This document shows, in pieces, positions 25,431-33,692 of a DNA stretch of 64,000 nucleotides. Every line of letters begins with the position of its first letter. Position 1 is the stretch's first letter. The position numbers were made by a program, and so were the translations under genes. The stretch is from Roseovarius confluentis (GTDB lineage Bacteria; Pseudomonadota; Alphaproteobacteria; Rhodobacterales; Rhodobacteraceae), in NCBI RefSeq assembly GCF_002917925.1, contig NZ_PPFE01000004.1:1-64000 (forward strand), given 5' to 3'. Below the pieces are notes generated by a model. The model saw only the letters and a program-made list of their open reading frames with translations. It made no database searches and was not told the DNA's origin.

Positions 25431-26468
25431 ATGTGCGCACGACTGCTGATCCATGTTGGCGACTACAAGACGGGGAGCACGTCTATACAGACCTGCCTTT
25501 CAGAAGGATTGTGGCGTTGCGAAACGCACAGTCTGGCCTATCCCTGCGCCAACCCGCATCACATGGTGCTGGCCAAGGCCATGCGCTTGCGCAAGCCGGA
25601 TCCGGCGCGCGACGATCTGTTCCGTCAGACCGCACAGGCGGTTCGCAATGCCGACGCGGACACCGTCGTGTTGTCGGCGGAGCATTTTCAAGGCGTGCGG
25701 CCTGCGCGGCTCTTGAAGTGGGTCGAAACCTATTTGCCAGAGATGGCTGACGACATGTGCGTGCTGGCCTATGTGCGACCCCACGCGGAATTCACGCTTT
25801 CGCTCTATGCGGAGCGGGTCAAGCTGGGCGCCACGACCGATCCCATCGACACTTACCTGCCGCGGTTTCTTGAAAACGACCGCATCCGTTTTGCGCCGCG
25901 TTTCATGCGGTGGCGGCGGGTGTTCGGCGACCGATTCATCTTGCGCCCGGTGGTTGCGCCGTTGCTGGCCGGCGGGGACGCCCTGAATGATTTTCTGAAC
26001 ATCGCGCTTGAGGGACATGCATTCGAGCTTAACCAGGGGCACCTGCGGTCCAACCCGTCTTTGAGCGCCGAGGATCTGTGGTTCATGCGCCACGTACATG
26101 CGCGCATCAGCGAACTCAGACCGGACCTGGACAAGGCCGACCGTCGCCGTTTCGGCAATGCGCTGTACAGCGTCCTGTCGGATAAAGGCCCGTCAGGCAC
26201 GCCTCTTGGCCTGACATCCGATCAAATTGCGCTGGTGCAGGATAGTTGCAATGAGGATGCCCGCGCCATGGACCGGGCGTTTTTCCCCGAAGGTGCGCTG
26301 GCGCCTGCGCTTGCCGAGGCTGACAAGCTGTCTTGCCCCGATCTGGGCGCCCCCACCGACCATGTCAGTGCACGGCAGCGACTGGCGCTGTTGCGCAGCT
26401 GGCCGAAATTCATGCGCTCTGCGTCAGAGGCCGACGGGCTGCTGGCCGGTCTTGTCTTCGGCTCTTGA
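25431..26468 (+). CDS. Sulfotransferase-like protein
   Basis: A 345-residue protein whose N terminus has the PAPS 5'-phosphate loop pattern LIHVGDYKTGSTSIQ (compare HxGxxKTGST in sulfotransferases), followed by an AYVRPHAEFTLSLYAERVK stretch resembling the 3'-phosphate-binding Arg/Ser segment. The remaining C-terminal half is not distinctive. It would transfer sulfate from PAPS to a glycan. It starts two bases after the GT8 fusion stop and precedes a strong terminator. One of three sulfotransferase-like genes in the window. Confidence 0.72.
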   Translation: MCARLLIHVGDYKTGSTSIQTCLSEGLWRCETHSLAYPCANPHHMVLAKAMRLRKPDPARDDLFRQTAQAVRNADADTVVLSAEHFQGVRPARLLKWVETYLPEMADDMCVLAYVRPHAEFTLSLYAERVKLGATTDPIDTYLPRFLENDRIRFAPRFMRWRRVFGDRFILRPVVAPLLAGGDALNDFLNIALEGHAFELNQGHLRSNPSLSAEDLWFMRHVHARISELRPDLDKADRRRFGNALYSVLSDKGPSGTPLGLTSDQIALVQDSCNEDARAMDRAFFPEGALAPALAEADKLSCPDLGAPTDHVSARQRLALLRSWPKFMRSASEADGLLAGLVFGS

Positions 26469-26549
26469 ACGCAGTGCGACCATCGTACTGGCACCTTCCC
26501 GGATTGAACATTGCAACCAGAGATTGGAGTGAGTACTACATCGCCGTCG

Positions 26550-26575
26550 GCAGCAATCGATTGCTGCGGGGTTTT
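26550..26575 (+). terminator. Intrinsic terminator
   Basis: GCAGCAATCGATTGCTGC (26550-26567) is a perfect 18-base palindrome followed by GGGG and TTTTATT. Stem plus T-run, about 80 bases after the sulfotransferase-like stop and before gmd, make a good rho-independent terminator for the 23.6-26.5 kb pair. Confidence 0.75.
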
Positions 26576-26648
26576 ATTGCCTGTAGCAGGCGTCGTTAAG
26601 TGTGGTTGCGCTATTAAACCGTAGCCTTTCATTAGGAGGTAGGGAATA

Positions 26649-27689
26649 TTGAAAACAGCGCTCATCACCGGCGTCACCGGCCAAGACGGTGCCTATCTTT
26701 CCGAGTTCTTGCTTGAAAAAGGCTATCAGGTGCACGGTATCAAGCGCCGCACCTCTTTGTTCAACACCGACCGGATCGACCATCTCATGGAAGGCGAGCC
26801 GGGAAGGTCGGGGAGTTTCAAGCTTCATCACGGGGACATGACGGACAGTTCGTCTCTGACCCACATCCTGCAAAAGACACAGCCCGACGAGGTGTACAAC
26901 CTGGCGGCGCAAAGTCACGTGGCGGTGTCGTTCGAAGAACCTGAATACACGGCCAATTCCGATGCCATGGGCGCGCTGCGCCTGTTGGAGGCCATCCGGT
27001 TTCTGGGCATGGGCGAGACGACCCGTTTTTACCAAGCTTCCACGTCGGAGCTTTATGGCTTGGTTCAGGAAACGCCCCAGCGTGAGACGACGCCCTTTTA
27101 TCCGCGCTCACCCTATGCCGTGGCCAAGCTATATGCCTACTGGATTACCGTGAACTATCGCGAGGCCTACGAGATGTACGCCTGCAACGGTATCCTGTTC
27201 AATCATGAGAGCCCGATCCGTGGTGAAACCTTTGTCACGCGCAAGATCACGCGTGCCCTGGCGCGCATCAAGCTGGGGATGCAGGACGATCTGGTGCTGG
27301 GAAACATGGATGCCTTGCGGGATTGGGGCCACGCCCGCGACTATGTCAAGATGATGTGGCTGATGCTTCAGCAGGACACGCCAGAGGATTTCGTTATCGC
27401 GACGGGTCAGCAATATTCCGTGCGCGAGTTCGTCACTCGCGCCGCGGAGGTGCTGGGCCTCAAGTTGACCTTTGAAGGCGAGGGCGTGAACGAGGTGGCC
27501 CGCGACGAGACCGGTCGGGTCATCGTGCGGGTCGATCCGCAATATTTCCGCCCAGCCGAGGTCGAGACCCTGCTGGGTGATGCGACCAAGGCGCGTGAGA
27601 AACTGGGCTGGGTGCCCGAGACGCCGTTCGAGGAACTGGTACGCGAGATGGCAGAGGCCGACCTGGAAGACGCACGTCGCCATGGGTGA
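26649..27689 (+). CDS. gmd: GDP-mannose 4,6-dehydratase
   Basis: A 346-residue extended [22 protein letters not shown] at the N terminus, [48 protein letters not shown] with the Tyr-x-x-x-Lys pair, and [15 protein letters not shown]. These are diagnostic for Gmd. It converts GDP-mannose to GDP-4-keto-6-deoxymannose. Start is TTG 26649, with AGGAGGTAGGG upstream. It overlaps fcl by eight bases. GDP-mannose is made by manC (58279) and the phosphomannomutase (59800). Confidence 0.96.
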   Translation: MKTALITGVTGQDGAYLSEFLLEKGYQVHGIKRRTSLFNTDRIDHLMEGEPGRSGSFKLHHGDMTDSSSLTHILQKTQPDEVYNLAAQSHVAVSFEEPEYTANSDAMGALRLLEAIRFLGMGETTRFYQASTSELYGLVQETPQRETTPFYPRSPYAVAKLYAYWITVNYREAYEMYACNGILFNHESPIRGETFVTRKITRALARIKLGMQDDLVLGNMDALRDWGHARDYVKMMWLMLQQDTPEDFVIATGQQYSVREFVTRAAEVLGLKLTFEGEGVNEVARDETGRVIVRVDPQYFRPAEVETLLGDATKAREKLGWVPETPFEELVREMAEADLEDARRHG

Positions 27690-28629
27690 ACCGCTCTTCA
27701 AGCTTGCCGGAAAACGGATATACGTGGCCGGTCATCGCGGCATGGTCGGAAGTGCAATCTGCCGACGGTTACAACAAGAAGATTGTACCGTGCTGACGGC
27801 GACCCGGTCGGAAATGGACCTGACACGGCAGGCCGAGGTTGAGGCGTGGTTTTCCGAGTACAAGCCTGACGCCGTGTTCCTCGCCGCTGCAAAAGTGGGC
27901 GGTATCCTCGCCAACGCGAGCTATCCTGCCGACTTTATCTATCAGAACCTGATGATCGAGACGAATATCATTCAGGCCGCGCACGACACGGACGTGGCCA
28001 AGCTGATGTTTCTCGGATCCAGTTGCATCTATCCCAAGATGGCCGAACAGCCGATGCGCGAGGATGCGCTGCTGACCGGCCCGCTGGAGCCGACGAACGA
28101 GTGGTACGCCATCGCCAAGATTGCGGGGATCAAGCTGGTGCAGGCCTATCGGCAGCAGCACGGGCGCGATTTCATCTCGGCCATGCCGACCAATCTTTAT
28201 GGCACCGGCGACAATTACGATCTTGAGACCAGCCATGTCTTGCCGGCACTGGTACGCAAGGTTGTCGAGGCACGGGACAAAGGCGCGCCGGAAATCGAGG
28301 TTTGGGGCAGTGGTACACCGCTCCGCGAATTCCTGCATGCCGATGATCTTGCTGATGCGCTGATCTTTCTGATGGAGCACTATTCGGATTACGATCACGT
28401 CAATGTCGGGTCCGGGCAGGAAATCTCAATCGGCGAATTGGTGCGCAGGATCGTAAATGCTGCCGGTTATGAAGGCGAGATCGTGCATGACAGGACCAAA
28501 CCCGATGGCACGCCGCGCAAACTGATGGACAGCACGCGGCTTCTGGACATGGGATGGGCCCCGAAGATCGGGCTTGATGAGGGGTTGCAGCGCACGATCG
28601 CCGAGTTTGAAGAATTAAAGAAAGTGTGA
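27682..28629 (+). CDS. fcl: GDP-L-fucose synthase
   Basis: A 315-residue SDR epimerase/reductase: [67 protein letters not shown] (Tyr-x-x-x-Lys) and [13 protein letters not shown]. It finishes GDP-L-fucose synthesis. ATG 27682 lies inside the 3' end of gmd (eight-base overlap); an earlier frame start would eat into gmd. Fucose would be used by a transferase such as the gene at 29453. Confidence 0.96.
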   Translation: MGEPLFKLAGKRIYVAGHRGMVGSAICRRLQQEDCTVLTATRSEMDLTRQAEVEAWFSEYKPDAVFLAAAKVGGILANASYPADFIYQNLMIETNIIQAAHDTDVAKLMFLGSSCIYPKMAEQPMREDALLTGPLEPTNEWYAIAKIAGIKLVQAYRQQHGRDFISAMPTNLYGTGDNYDLETSHVLPALVRKVVEARDKGAPEIEVWGSGTPLREFLHADDLADALIFLMEHYSDYDHVNVGSGQEISIGELVRRIVNAAGYEGEIVHDRTKPDGTPRKLMDSTRLLDMGWAPKIGLDEGLQRTIAEFEELKKV

Positions 28630-28631
28630 AA

Positions 28632-29456
28632 ATGGCAAATACGCAGCAAAAGAACAAAAGACTCATATTCAATTCGGAAAGACACTTCAAAAGAAATGAA
28701 GGGTTCCAGAATTTCGTGATGGATCTTTTGAGATACCAAAGAACCATGCTTGCAATGCGGCCAAAATCTATCGACACGAGAGACAAGGACGATGTTGCGC
28801 AATTCCTGTCGTTTGCCATTGAGCATGCTGATCGCGCAGAAGGGCAGCTGTTCCAGGATGTGTGGGCTCTATGGGAACACGGGCTTGAATCACCGGGATT
28901 TTTCGTTGAATTTGGTGCCGCCAACGGTAAGAAACTTAGCAATACATACCTTCTCGAAACCGCGTTTTCCTGGAGCGGTATCGTGGCTGAACCGAACCCT
29001 GAGTTCATTCCGCAGGTTCGAGAGAACCGGAACTGCATCATTTCTGAAAAATGTGTGTTCTCCGAGAGCGGCAAGCAAGTTGCCTTCTTGCCCGCGAGCT
29101 ATGGTGAGCTGTCCAGAATGAAAGATATTGCTCCAGAAGACTCGCATGAAGCTTCTGGCTCACGGGACGTACCAGCGGACAAGGAAGTTCTTGTTGAAAC
29201 AATCAGTTTGAACGACCTGCTTGTTGAGAACGCGGCTCCTTCGACCATTGATTTCATGTCGATCGACACGGAAGGGTCCGAGTTTGAAATTCTTTCTAAA
29301 TTTGACTTTGACCGCTGGGACGTAAGATCTCTTTGTGTGGAGCATAATTATACTCCGCTGCGCGAAAAGCTGTACGACCTTTTGACCTCTCACGGATTCG
29401 TACGGAAGAATTGGGAGTCCGTTACTCGTTTTGATGATTGGTACGTGAAACCATGA
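28632..29456 (+). CDS. FkbM-family methyltransferase
   Basis: A 274-residue protein with the FkbM SAM-binding pattern: FFVEFGAANGKKLSNTYLLE, WSGIVAEPNPEF, then VETISLNDLLVENAAPSTI and FMSIDTEGSEFEILS. It probably O-methylates a sugar. ATG 28632 follows AAAGAAAG; GTG 28626 is an alternative. Base composition is visibly AT-richer than gmd/fcl (many AAA, GAA and ATT codons), which suggests separate acquisition. It overlaps the next gene by four bases. Confidence 0.85.
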   Translation: MANTQQKNKRLIFNSERHFKRNEGFQNFVMDLLRYQRTMLAMRPKSIDTRDKDDVAQFLSFAIEHADRAEGQLFQDVWALWEHGLESPGFFVEFGAANGKKLSNTYLLETAFSWSGIVAEPNPEFIPQVRENRNCIISEKCVFSESGKQVAFLPASYGELSRMKDIAPEDSHEASGSRDVPADKEVLVETISLNDLLVENAAPSTIDFMSIDTEGSEFEILSKFDFDRWDVRSLCVEHNYTPLREKLYDLLTSHGFVRKNWESVTRFDDWYVKP

Positions 29457-30754
29457 GTGGTTCCGACGGTCTCGATGGAATTGTTTGGGCGCAGAATACA
29501 GATGGTCTTGGAGAGCGTTTAAGAGCAATTCTGAACGGTATTGCTCTTGCAGACCGGCTCGGTATGCCATTTCGCCTGAGCTGGGAAATACTTCGTGACT
29601 CCATTGCCGGAGATCACTCGATATTACCTGCTCGCGAATTCTTCTCGGAAGAATTCTGCGACCTTTACCTAGAAGAACGGGATGCACTTGAAGGCAGATC
29701 GACGCTACTGCTGGAAGAGTTTTCGGACGAGCAAGACGCGGCGCGCTCGGAGCCCTTCAACATAATTGTAACGCAGACCCACCTTCAAACACAGGCAAGA
29801 CCCATCTTCGCCGGGACAAGTGTCGCGCCAATTCTGGAAGAGGCGTTCGCGAAAATATCCTTCTCGGACAAGATAGAGGCTGCGCGTGAAGCTGCGTATT
29901 CGGCTGATCTTCCGCCCGATATGACGGCATTACATCTTCGTGCGGGGGATGTCGTATACAACATCTATCGAATGACAGACCAATTCCATGGCAAGGTCAC
30001 ACCATATCCTCTTGCTATCGAGATATGTGACCGCCTTTGTGGGGAAGGCAAAACGCCACTTTTGTTCGGTCAAGATGAAGCCTTGATGGAATACTTGGCG
30101 GAGCATCACGGAGCCCGGTTGGCCAGCGAGTTTGTTCCGTCCAATGAAGAGTATTCGCCTGCCGAAAAGGCGATGTTCGATATCTTTCTCATGTCGAGAT
30201 GCAATCGCATCTTGGCCGGAACCAGTGGCTTTGCAATCTTGAGCTCCTGGCTGGGTCAATGCAAAATCGATAACCCGCGTTCATTCTTTCCACCAGAAGA
30301 AGCGGTCAATCTGATTGACCGCCATGTGTTCTCCGGGTCGGAGGATGAACGAATTTCCAAGGAACAGCGTGCATTTGCTTGTCGAAGTGCGTTCCTTTTC
30401 GCGAAGGAAAAGCTTGCGTCCGAGGAGCCGTTTTGGCGTTTGCTGAAAAAAGGATTTACACTTGATCCTGCAAATGACCATTTGGCCCTGACCCTGGCTT
30501 GCAGCTATTTCGCGGCGGGCGATGTAGAAAGCGCAGACGACATTCTAGGCCCGCGACTTCGTGATCCCCATGCCATAAAATCGCGGCTTGTTCTTATTCT
30601 TCGACGCCTGGGTAAATCAAACGCGGGCGATGGGAATTCGGCGTATGTCAAGGCGCTGGAGGCTGGATCCGAGAAAGGCTCTCGATTGGCAAAGGTTTGC
30701 CTTCAAATAAGCCAGGGAGAAAAGGCTTCAGAGCTTCTGAAGAGCATAGCGTAA
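29453..30754 (+). CDS. Putative fucosyltransferase-like protein with C-terminal helical region
   Basis: A 433-residue protein. ALHLRAGDVVY near residue 160 resembles the HxRxGD motif I of GT11/GT23-type fucosyltransferases, and LFGQDEALMEYL plus SRCNRILAGTSGFAILSSWLG resemble later GDP-binding motifs of that fold. Residues after about 300 look like TPR helices (LALTLACSYFAAGDVESADD). With gmd and fcl just upstream, GDP-fucose is a natural donor. ATG 29453 overlaps the preceding stop (ATGA). Composition is AT-rich like its neighbour. Homology is remote; specificity is inferred. Confidence 0.6.
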   Translation: MSGSDGLDGIVWAQNTDGLGERLRAILNGIALADRLGMPFRLSWEILRDSIAGDHSILPAREFFSEEFCDLYLEERDALEGRSTLLLEEFSDEQDAARSEPFNIIVTQTHLQTQARPIFAGTSVAPILEEAFAKISFSDKIEAAREAAYSADLPPDMTALHLRAGDVVYNIYRMTDQFHGKVTPYPLAIEICDRLCGEGKTPLLFGQDEALMEYLAEHHGARLASEFVPSNEEYSPAEKAMFDIFLMSRCNRILAGTSGFAILSSWLGQCKIDNPRSFFPPEEAVNLIDRHVFSGSEDERISKEQRAFACRSAFLFAKEKLASEEPFWRLLKKGFTLDPANDHLALTLACSYFAAGDVESADDILGPRLRDPHAIKSRLVLILRRLGKSNAGDGNSAYVKALEAGSEKGSRLAKVCLQISQGEKASELLKSIA

Positions 30755-30804
30755 AGTCCGACCGTCCTAAAATTCAATCTAAGAATTTATGTGAGGTAAA
30801 TGAA

Positions 30805-31860
30805 TTGTCTACAGTGCAGATCAATAATTTCGGTATCCCAATCAAAGGTATAATTCACATTGGTGCAAACCGAGGGCAGGAAATCGAAGAGTATTCCCGC
30901 GAAGTCGAGAACGCCATTCTGATCGAGCCGATCCCACATCTTCTGGACGAATTACGAAAAAAGGTGTCCGACCACGGCGTAAAATACGAGGTCATCGAGG
31001 CACTTTGCAGCGACGTGACGGGAGAGCAAGTGACCTTCAACGTCGCAAGTGGTGGAGGCGACTCGTCCAGTATGCTCGAACTGGGGAAAGTTGCGGAGCT
31101 ATACCCCAGTATCTCGTACGTCGATCATATCGAGATGACGACAGTCACGCTCGATGATCTGATGGAAGACAGGGGAATATCCGGGGCAGATTTCAATGTG
31201 CTGGTTATCGATACGCAAGGCGCGGACCTGAAGGTTTTGCGGGGCGCAGAACAGACGATACGCAACAATATCGATTTTATATATGTCGAGGTTTCACTGG
31301 CTCCGATTTATGCAGGCGGGTGTACGCTTGACGAAATAACGGCGTTTATGAAGAGCCTTGAGTTCTCCCCGCGCCACGTTAACATCAACATCATGGATTG
31401 GGGGAACGCACTTTTTTCGCGTGACCGCCTGTTGTTCGAGGACGAAGCTGAACAAAGCCTCGCGCAGAGCGGGACGGCTACGCAAAGTTCCACGCACGCG
31501 ACGGAAGAGAATTTCGGCGCGCACAACGCCATAAATGGCAAGTTTCGCCAAGCTTCGGGAAGCCGGACGAAGCTTCAGAACGAAGCTCACTGGCAGGTTG
31601 ACCTCGGGGAGCGCAAATTCGTGTCGCACGCTTACTGGCTGGACCGCCGTCGCAGGCTCATGGCGCCGCATCCCACGGACGTGAAGATCAGTGACGATGG
31701 CGAAACATGGACAACCATCGCCACGCTGGAGGATGAGGAAAAGCGTTCGTCGACGGCCCTGATCAAGCACATCGGCATCAACCAGGAGACGCGCTTTATC
31801 CGCCTGCAGGCACAGGGGCGGCACGCGATCAATGTCAGCCAGTTCTACGCCTTCGAATAA
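30805..31860 (+). CDS. FkbM-family methyltransferase fused to discoidin (F5/8 type C) domain
   Basis: A 351-residue protein. Residues about 1-205 are FkbM-like (GIIHIGANRGQEIEEYSR, NAILIEPIPHLLDELR, LVIDTQGADLKVLRGAE). Residues about 220-351 look like a discoidin carbohydrate-binding jelly roll (GTATQSSTHATEENFGAHNA, HWQVDLGERKFVSHAYW, PTDVKISDDGETWTTIATLE, RFIRLQAQG). TTG 30805 is preferred because GAGG lies 8 bases upstream and the frame before it overlaps the previous gene. A methyltransferase carrying its own glycan-binding domain suggests action on a long polysaccharide. Confidence 0.82.
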   Translation: MSTVQINNFGIPIKGIIHIGANRGQEIEEYSREVENAILIEPIPHLLDELRKKVSDHGVKYEVIEALCSDVTGEQVTFNVASGGGDSSSMLELGKVAELYPSISYVDHIEMTTVTLDDLMEDRGISGADFNVLVIDTQGADLKVLRGAEQTIRNNIDFIYVEVSLAPIYAGGCTLDEITAFMKSLEFSPRHVNINIMDWGNALFSRDRLLFEDEAEQSLAQSGTATQSSTHATEENFGAHNAINGKFRQASGSRTKLQNEAHWQVDLGERKFVSHAYWLDRRRRLMAPHPTDVKISDDGETWTTIATLEDEEKRSSTALIKHIGINQETRFIRLQAQGRHAINVSQFYAFE

Positions 31861-31861
31861 G

Positions 31862-32614
31862 ATGGAAAAGAACCAGCGCAGCATCAGGGACTGGATCGCG
31901 CTGGAGGCTGAAGCCCAGGAACAGTTGGGCAAGCGTGGCGGCGCATTCACCACGGAACTCGAGGCGCGCCAGTATATGGACGTGTTCGGGCAAGCGCCGC
32001 GTCGCATTCTCGATATCGGTGGGGCGAAGGGTGATTTTACCGCCCATTGCCGTGCTCTTTATCCCAATGCTCAGATCGTCCTGGTCGAACCCAGTCGAAA
32101 ACAGACAGATGCTTTGCGCGCCCGCTTTGCCAGCGATCCGCGGATTGCGGTGGAGGTCAGCGCCGCTGGTCACGCACCTGGGACGGGCATGCTCTACGCG
32201 GATGAACCCGGGTCCGAGCTTGCCAGCCTGACACAGCGCGATCTGCGTCACCTACGGCGCCGCTTTGACCCGGTCGAAGAGGTCGTGATCCGCACGATCG
32301 ATGACATCGCCGGCGCGCATTTCGGGGACGCTGGGATTGATCTGATCAAGCTGGATGTCGAGGGGCACGAGCTTGATTGTTTGCACGGGGCCACGAACAC
32401 CCTGCCCAGTTGCAACGCCGTGCAATTCGAGTTCGGCGGGTGCAACATCGACACCCGCACATATCTGAAAGACTTTTTCCTGTTCTTCGAGAAGTTCGGT
32501 TTCGAGTTGAAACGCATTTCCCCGCTTGGCCTGATCCCTCTGCCAGCTTATCGGGAGCACCTCGAAAGCTTCATGACGTCGAACTATCTGGCCGTGCGGA
32601 GTGCGCAGGACTGA
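31862..32614 (+). CDS. FkbM-family methyltransferase
   Basis: A 250-residue protein: RILDIGGAKGDFTAHCRALY is the SAM motif I, IVLVEPSRKQTDALRARF motif II, VVIRTIDDIAG and IDLIKLDVEGHELDCLHGA the family C-terminal signature. ATG 31862 starts one base after the previous stop; ATG 31832 would overlap by 29 bases. It is back to high GC, unlike the genes at 28.6-31 kb. Third FkbM-type enzyme in a row, presumably methylating the same glycan. Confidence 0.86.
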   Translation: MEKNQRSIRDWIALEAEAQEQLGKRGGAFTTELEARQYMDVFGQAPRRILDIGGAKGDFTAHCRALYPNAQIVLVEPSRKQTDALRARFASDPRIAVEVSAAGHAPGTGMLYADEPGSELASLTQRDLRHLRRRFDPVEEVVIRTIDDIAGAHFGDAGIDLIKLDVEGHELDCLHGATNTLPSCNAVQFEFGGCNIDTRTYLKDFFLFFEKFGFELKRISPLGLIPLPAYREHLESFMTSNYLAVRSAQD

Positions 32615-32645
32615 ATGTGCAACAGGTCGGCAACCCGGCCCGCGC

Positions 32646-33419
32646 TTAGCGTTGCGACGACGACTTGGGCACCATCTTTCCGTTCTCGAAATGAATGCCG
32701 CATTCGGTCTTCTCGCTGTCGGCCCAGCGTCCGGCCCTCGCGTCCTCTCCGGGTTGAACCGCGCGGGTGCATGGTGCGCAACCGACGGAAAGATAGCCTT
32801 GCGCCTTGAGCGGGTGAGGCGGCAGGTCATGTGCATCGTAATAGGCCTCGACGTCGGCGGTGGACCAGTCGAGCAACGGGTTTACCTTGATCCAGCGGTC
32901 CTGGACCTCGAACAACTGCATGTCCGAGCGCGTGAGGGCCTGTCCGCGCTTGCGTCCAGTGATCCAACAGGACAGGGGCCGCAGCGCGGCCAACATCGGC
33001 AAGGTCTTGCGAACATGGCAGCACAAGTCGGGGTTCCGCGCATGAAGATCGCCGGATGGGTCATCTGCCTGCACGCCAGAGGGCTGCGGGGTCACTGTCT
33101 GGATGTTGCACAGGCCCAGATCGTTGACCAACCGGTCGCGGTATTCCAGTGTTTCGGGAAAATGCTTCCATGTGTCGAGAAAGATCACCGGCACGTAAGG
33201 GTCAATGCGCGATACCATGTGCAAGAGCACGGCCGCTTCGGTGCCGAAGGACGACACGAGGCCTGCGCGCCCTTGGAAATGAGTGCCAATTACCGCGGCG
33301 AGCACGTCCTCGGCGGACTGGGCCGCGAACCGATCCGAGAGCGTGTCTGCCCGGTCTCTCAGCTCTATGCGGGCAGTTGTCTCATATGCCGGACCTTGCT
33401 GAACGGTGGTGTCACGCAT
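32646..33419 (-). CDS. cysH: Assimilatory phosphoadenylyl/adenylyl-sulfate reductase
   Basis: A 257-residue reductase. It has the PP-loop SSFGTEAAVLLHM (residues 56-68), [4Fe-4S] cysteine pairs LCCHVRK (133-134) and GCAPC (214, 217), and the catalytic ECGIH at 239-243. The iron-sulfur cysteines place it in the plant/bacterial APS-reductase-type branch. It reduces activated sulfate to sulfite for cysteine. ATG 33419 has GGAGAAG just upstream. It stands alone, convergent to FkbM genes and divergent from a glycosyltransferase, instead of with other sulfur-assimilation genes. Confidence 0.93.
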   Translation of the reverse strand: MRDTTVQQGPAYETTARIELRDRADTLSDRFAAQSAEDVLAAVIGTHFQGRAGLVSSFGTEAAVLLHMVSRIDPYVPVIFLDTWKHFPETLEYRDRLVNDLGLCNIQTVTPQPSGVQADDPSGDLHARNPDLCCHVRKTLPMLAALRPLSCWITGRKRGQALTRSDMQLFEVQDRWIKVNPLLDWSTADVEAYYDAHDLPPHPLKAQGYLSVGCAPCTRAVQPGEDARAGRWADSEKTECGIHFENGKMVPKSSSQR

Positions 33420-33692
33420 GAGCTTCTCCAATGGCCTGGAGCGACCATAACTTCGAGGCTGTAGCAAGGCCACCCTGTCACCGCGAGCAGGCATGAAATC
33501 AAGCAGTCAATGCCTATTTTGCAAGCGCAGAAGGCTTGCCGTGCCTTGTCGTCCACTATCTGCTTGAGCCGTTTGGGTATGGCAAGTATGACTCGGCAAA
33601 GCAGTGATCCTTCCATGTTGACAAGGCGTTTGTATCTCGTGCTGCTGTTTTTGTGACGCCTTGACCAGAGAATTTATCTTGAAGGACGTATC

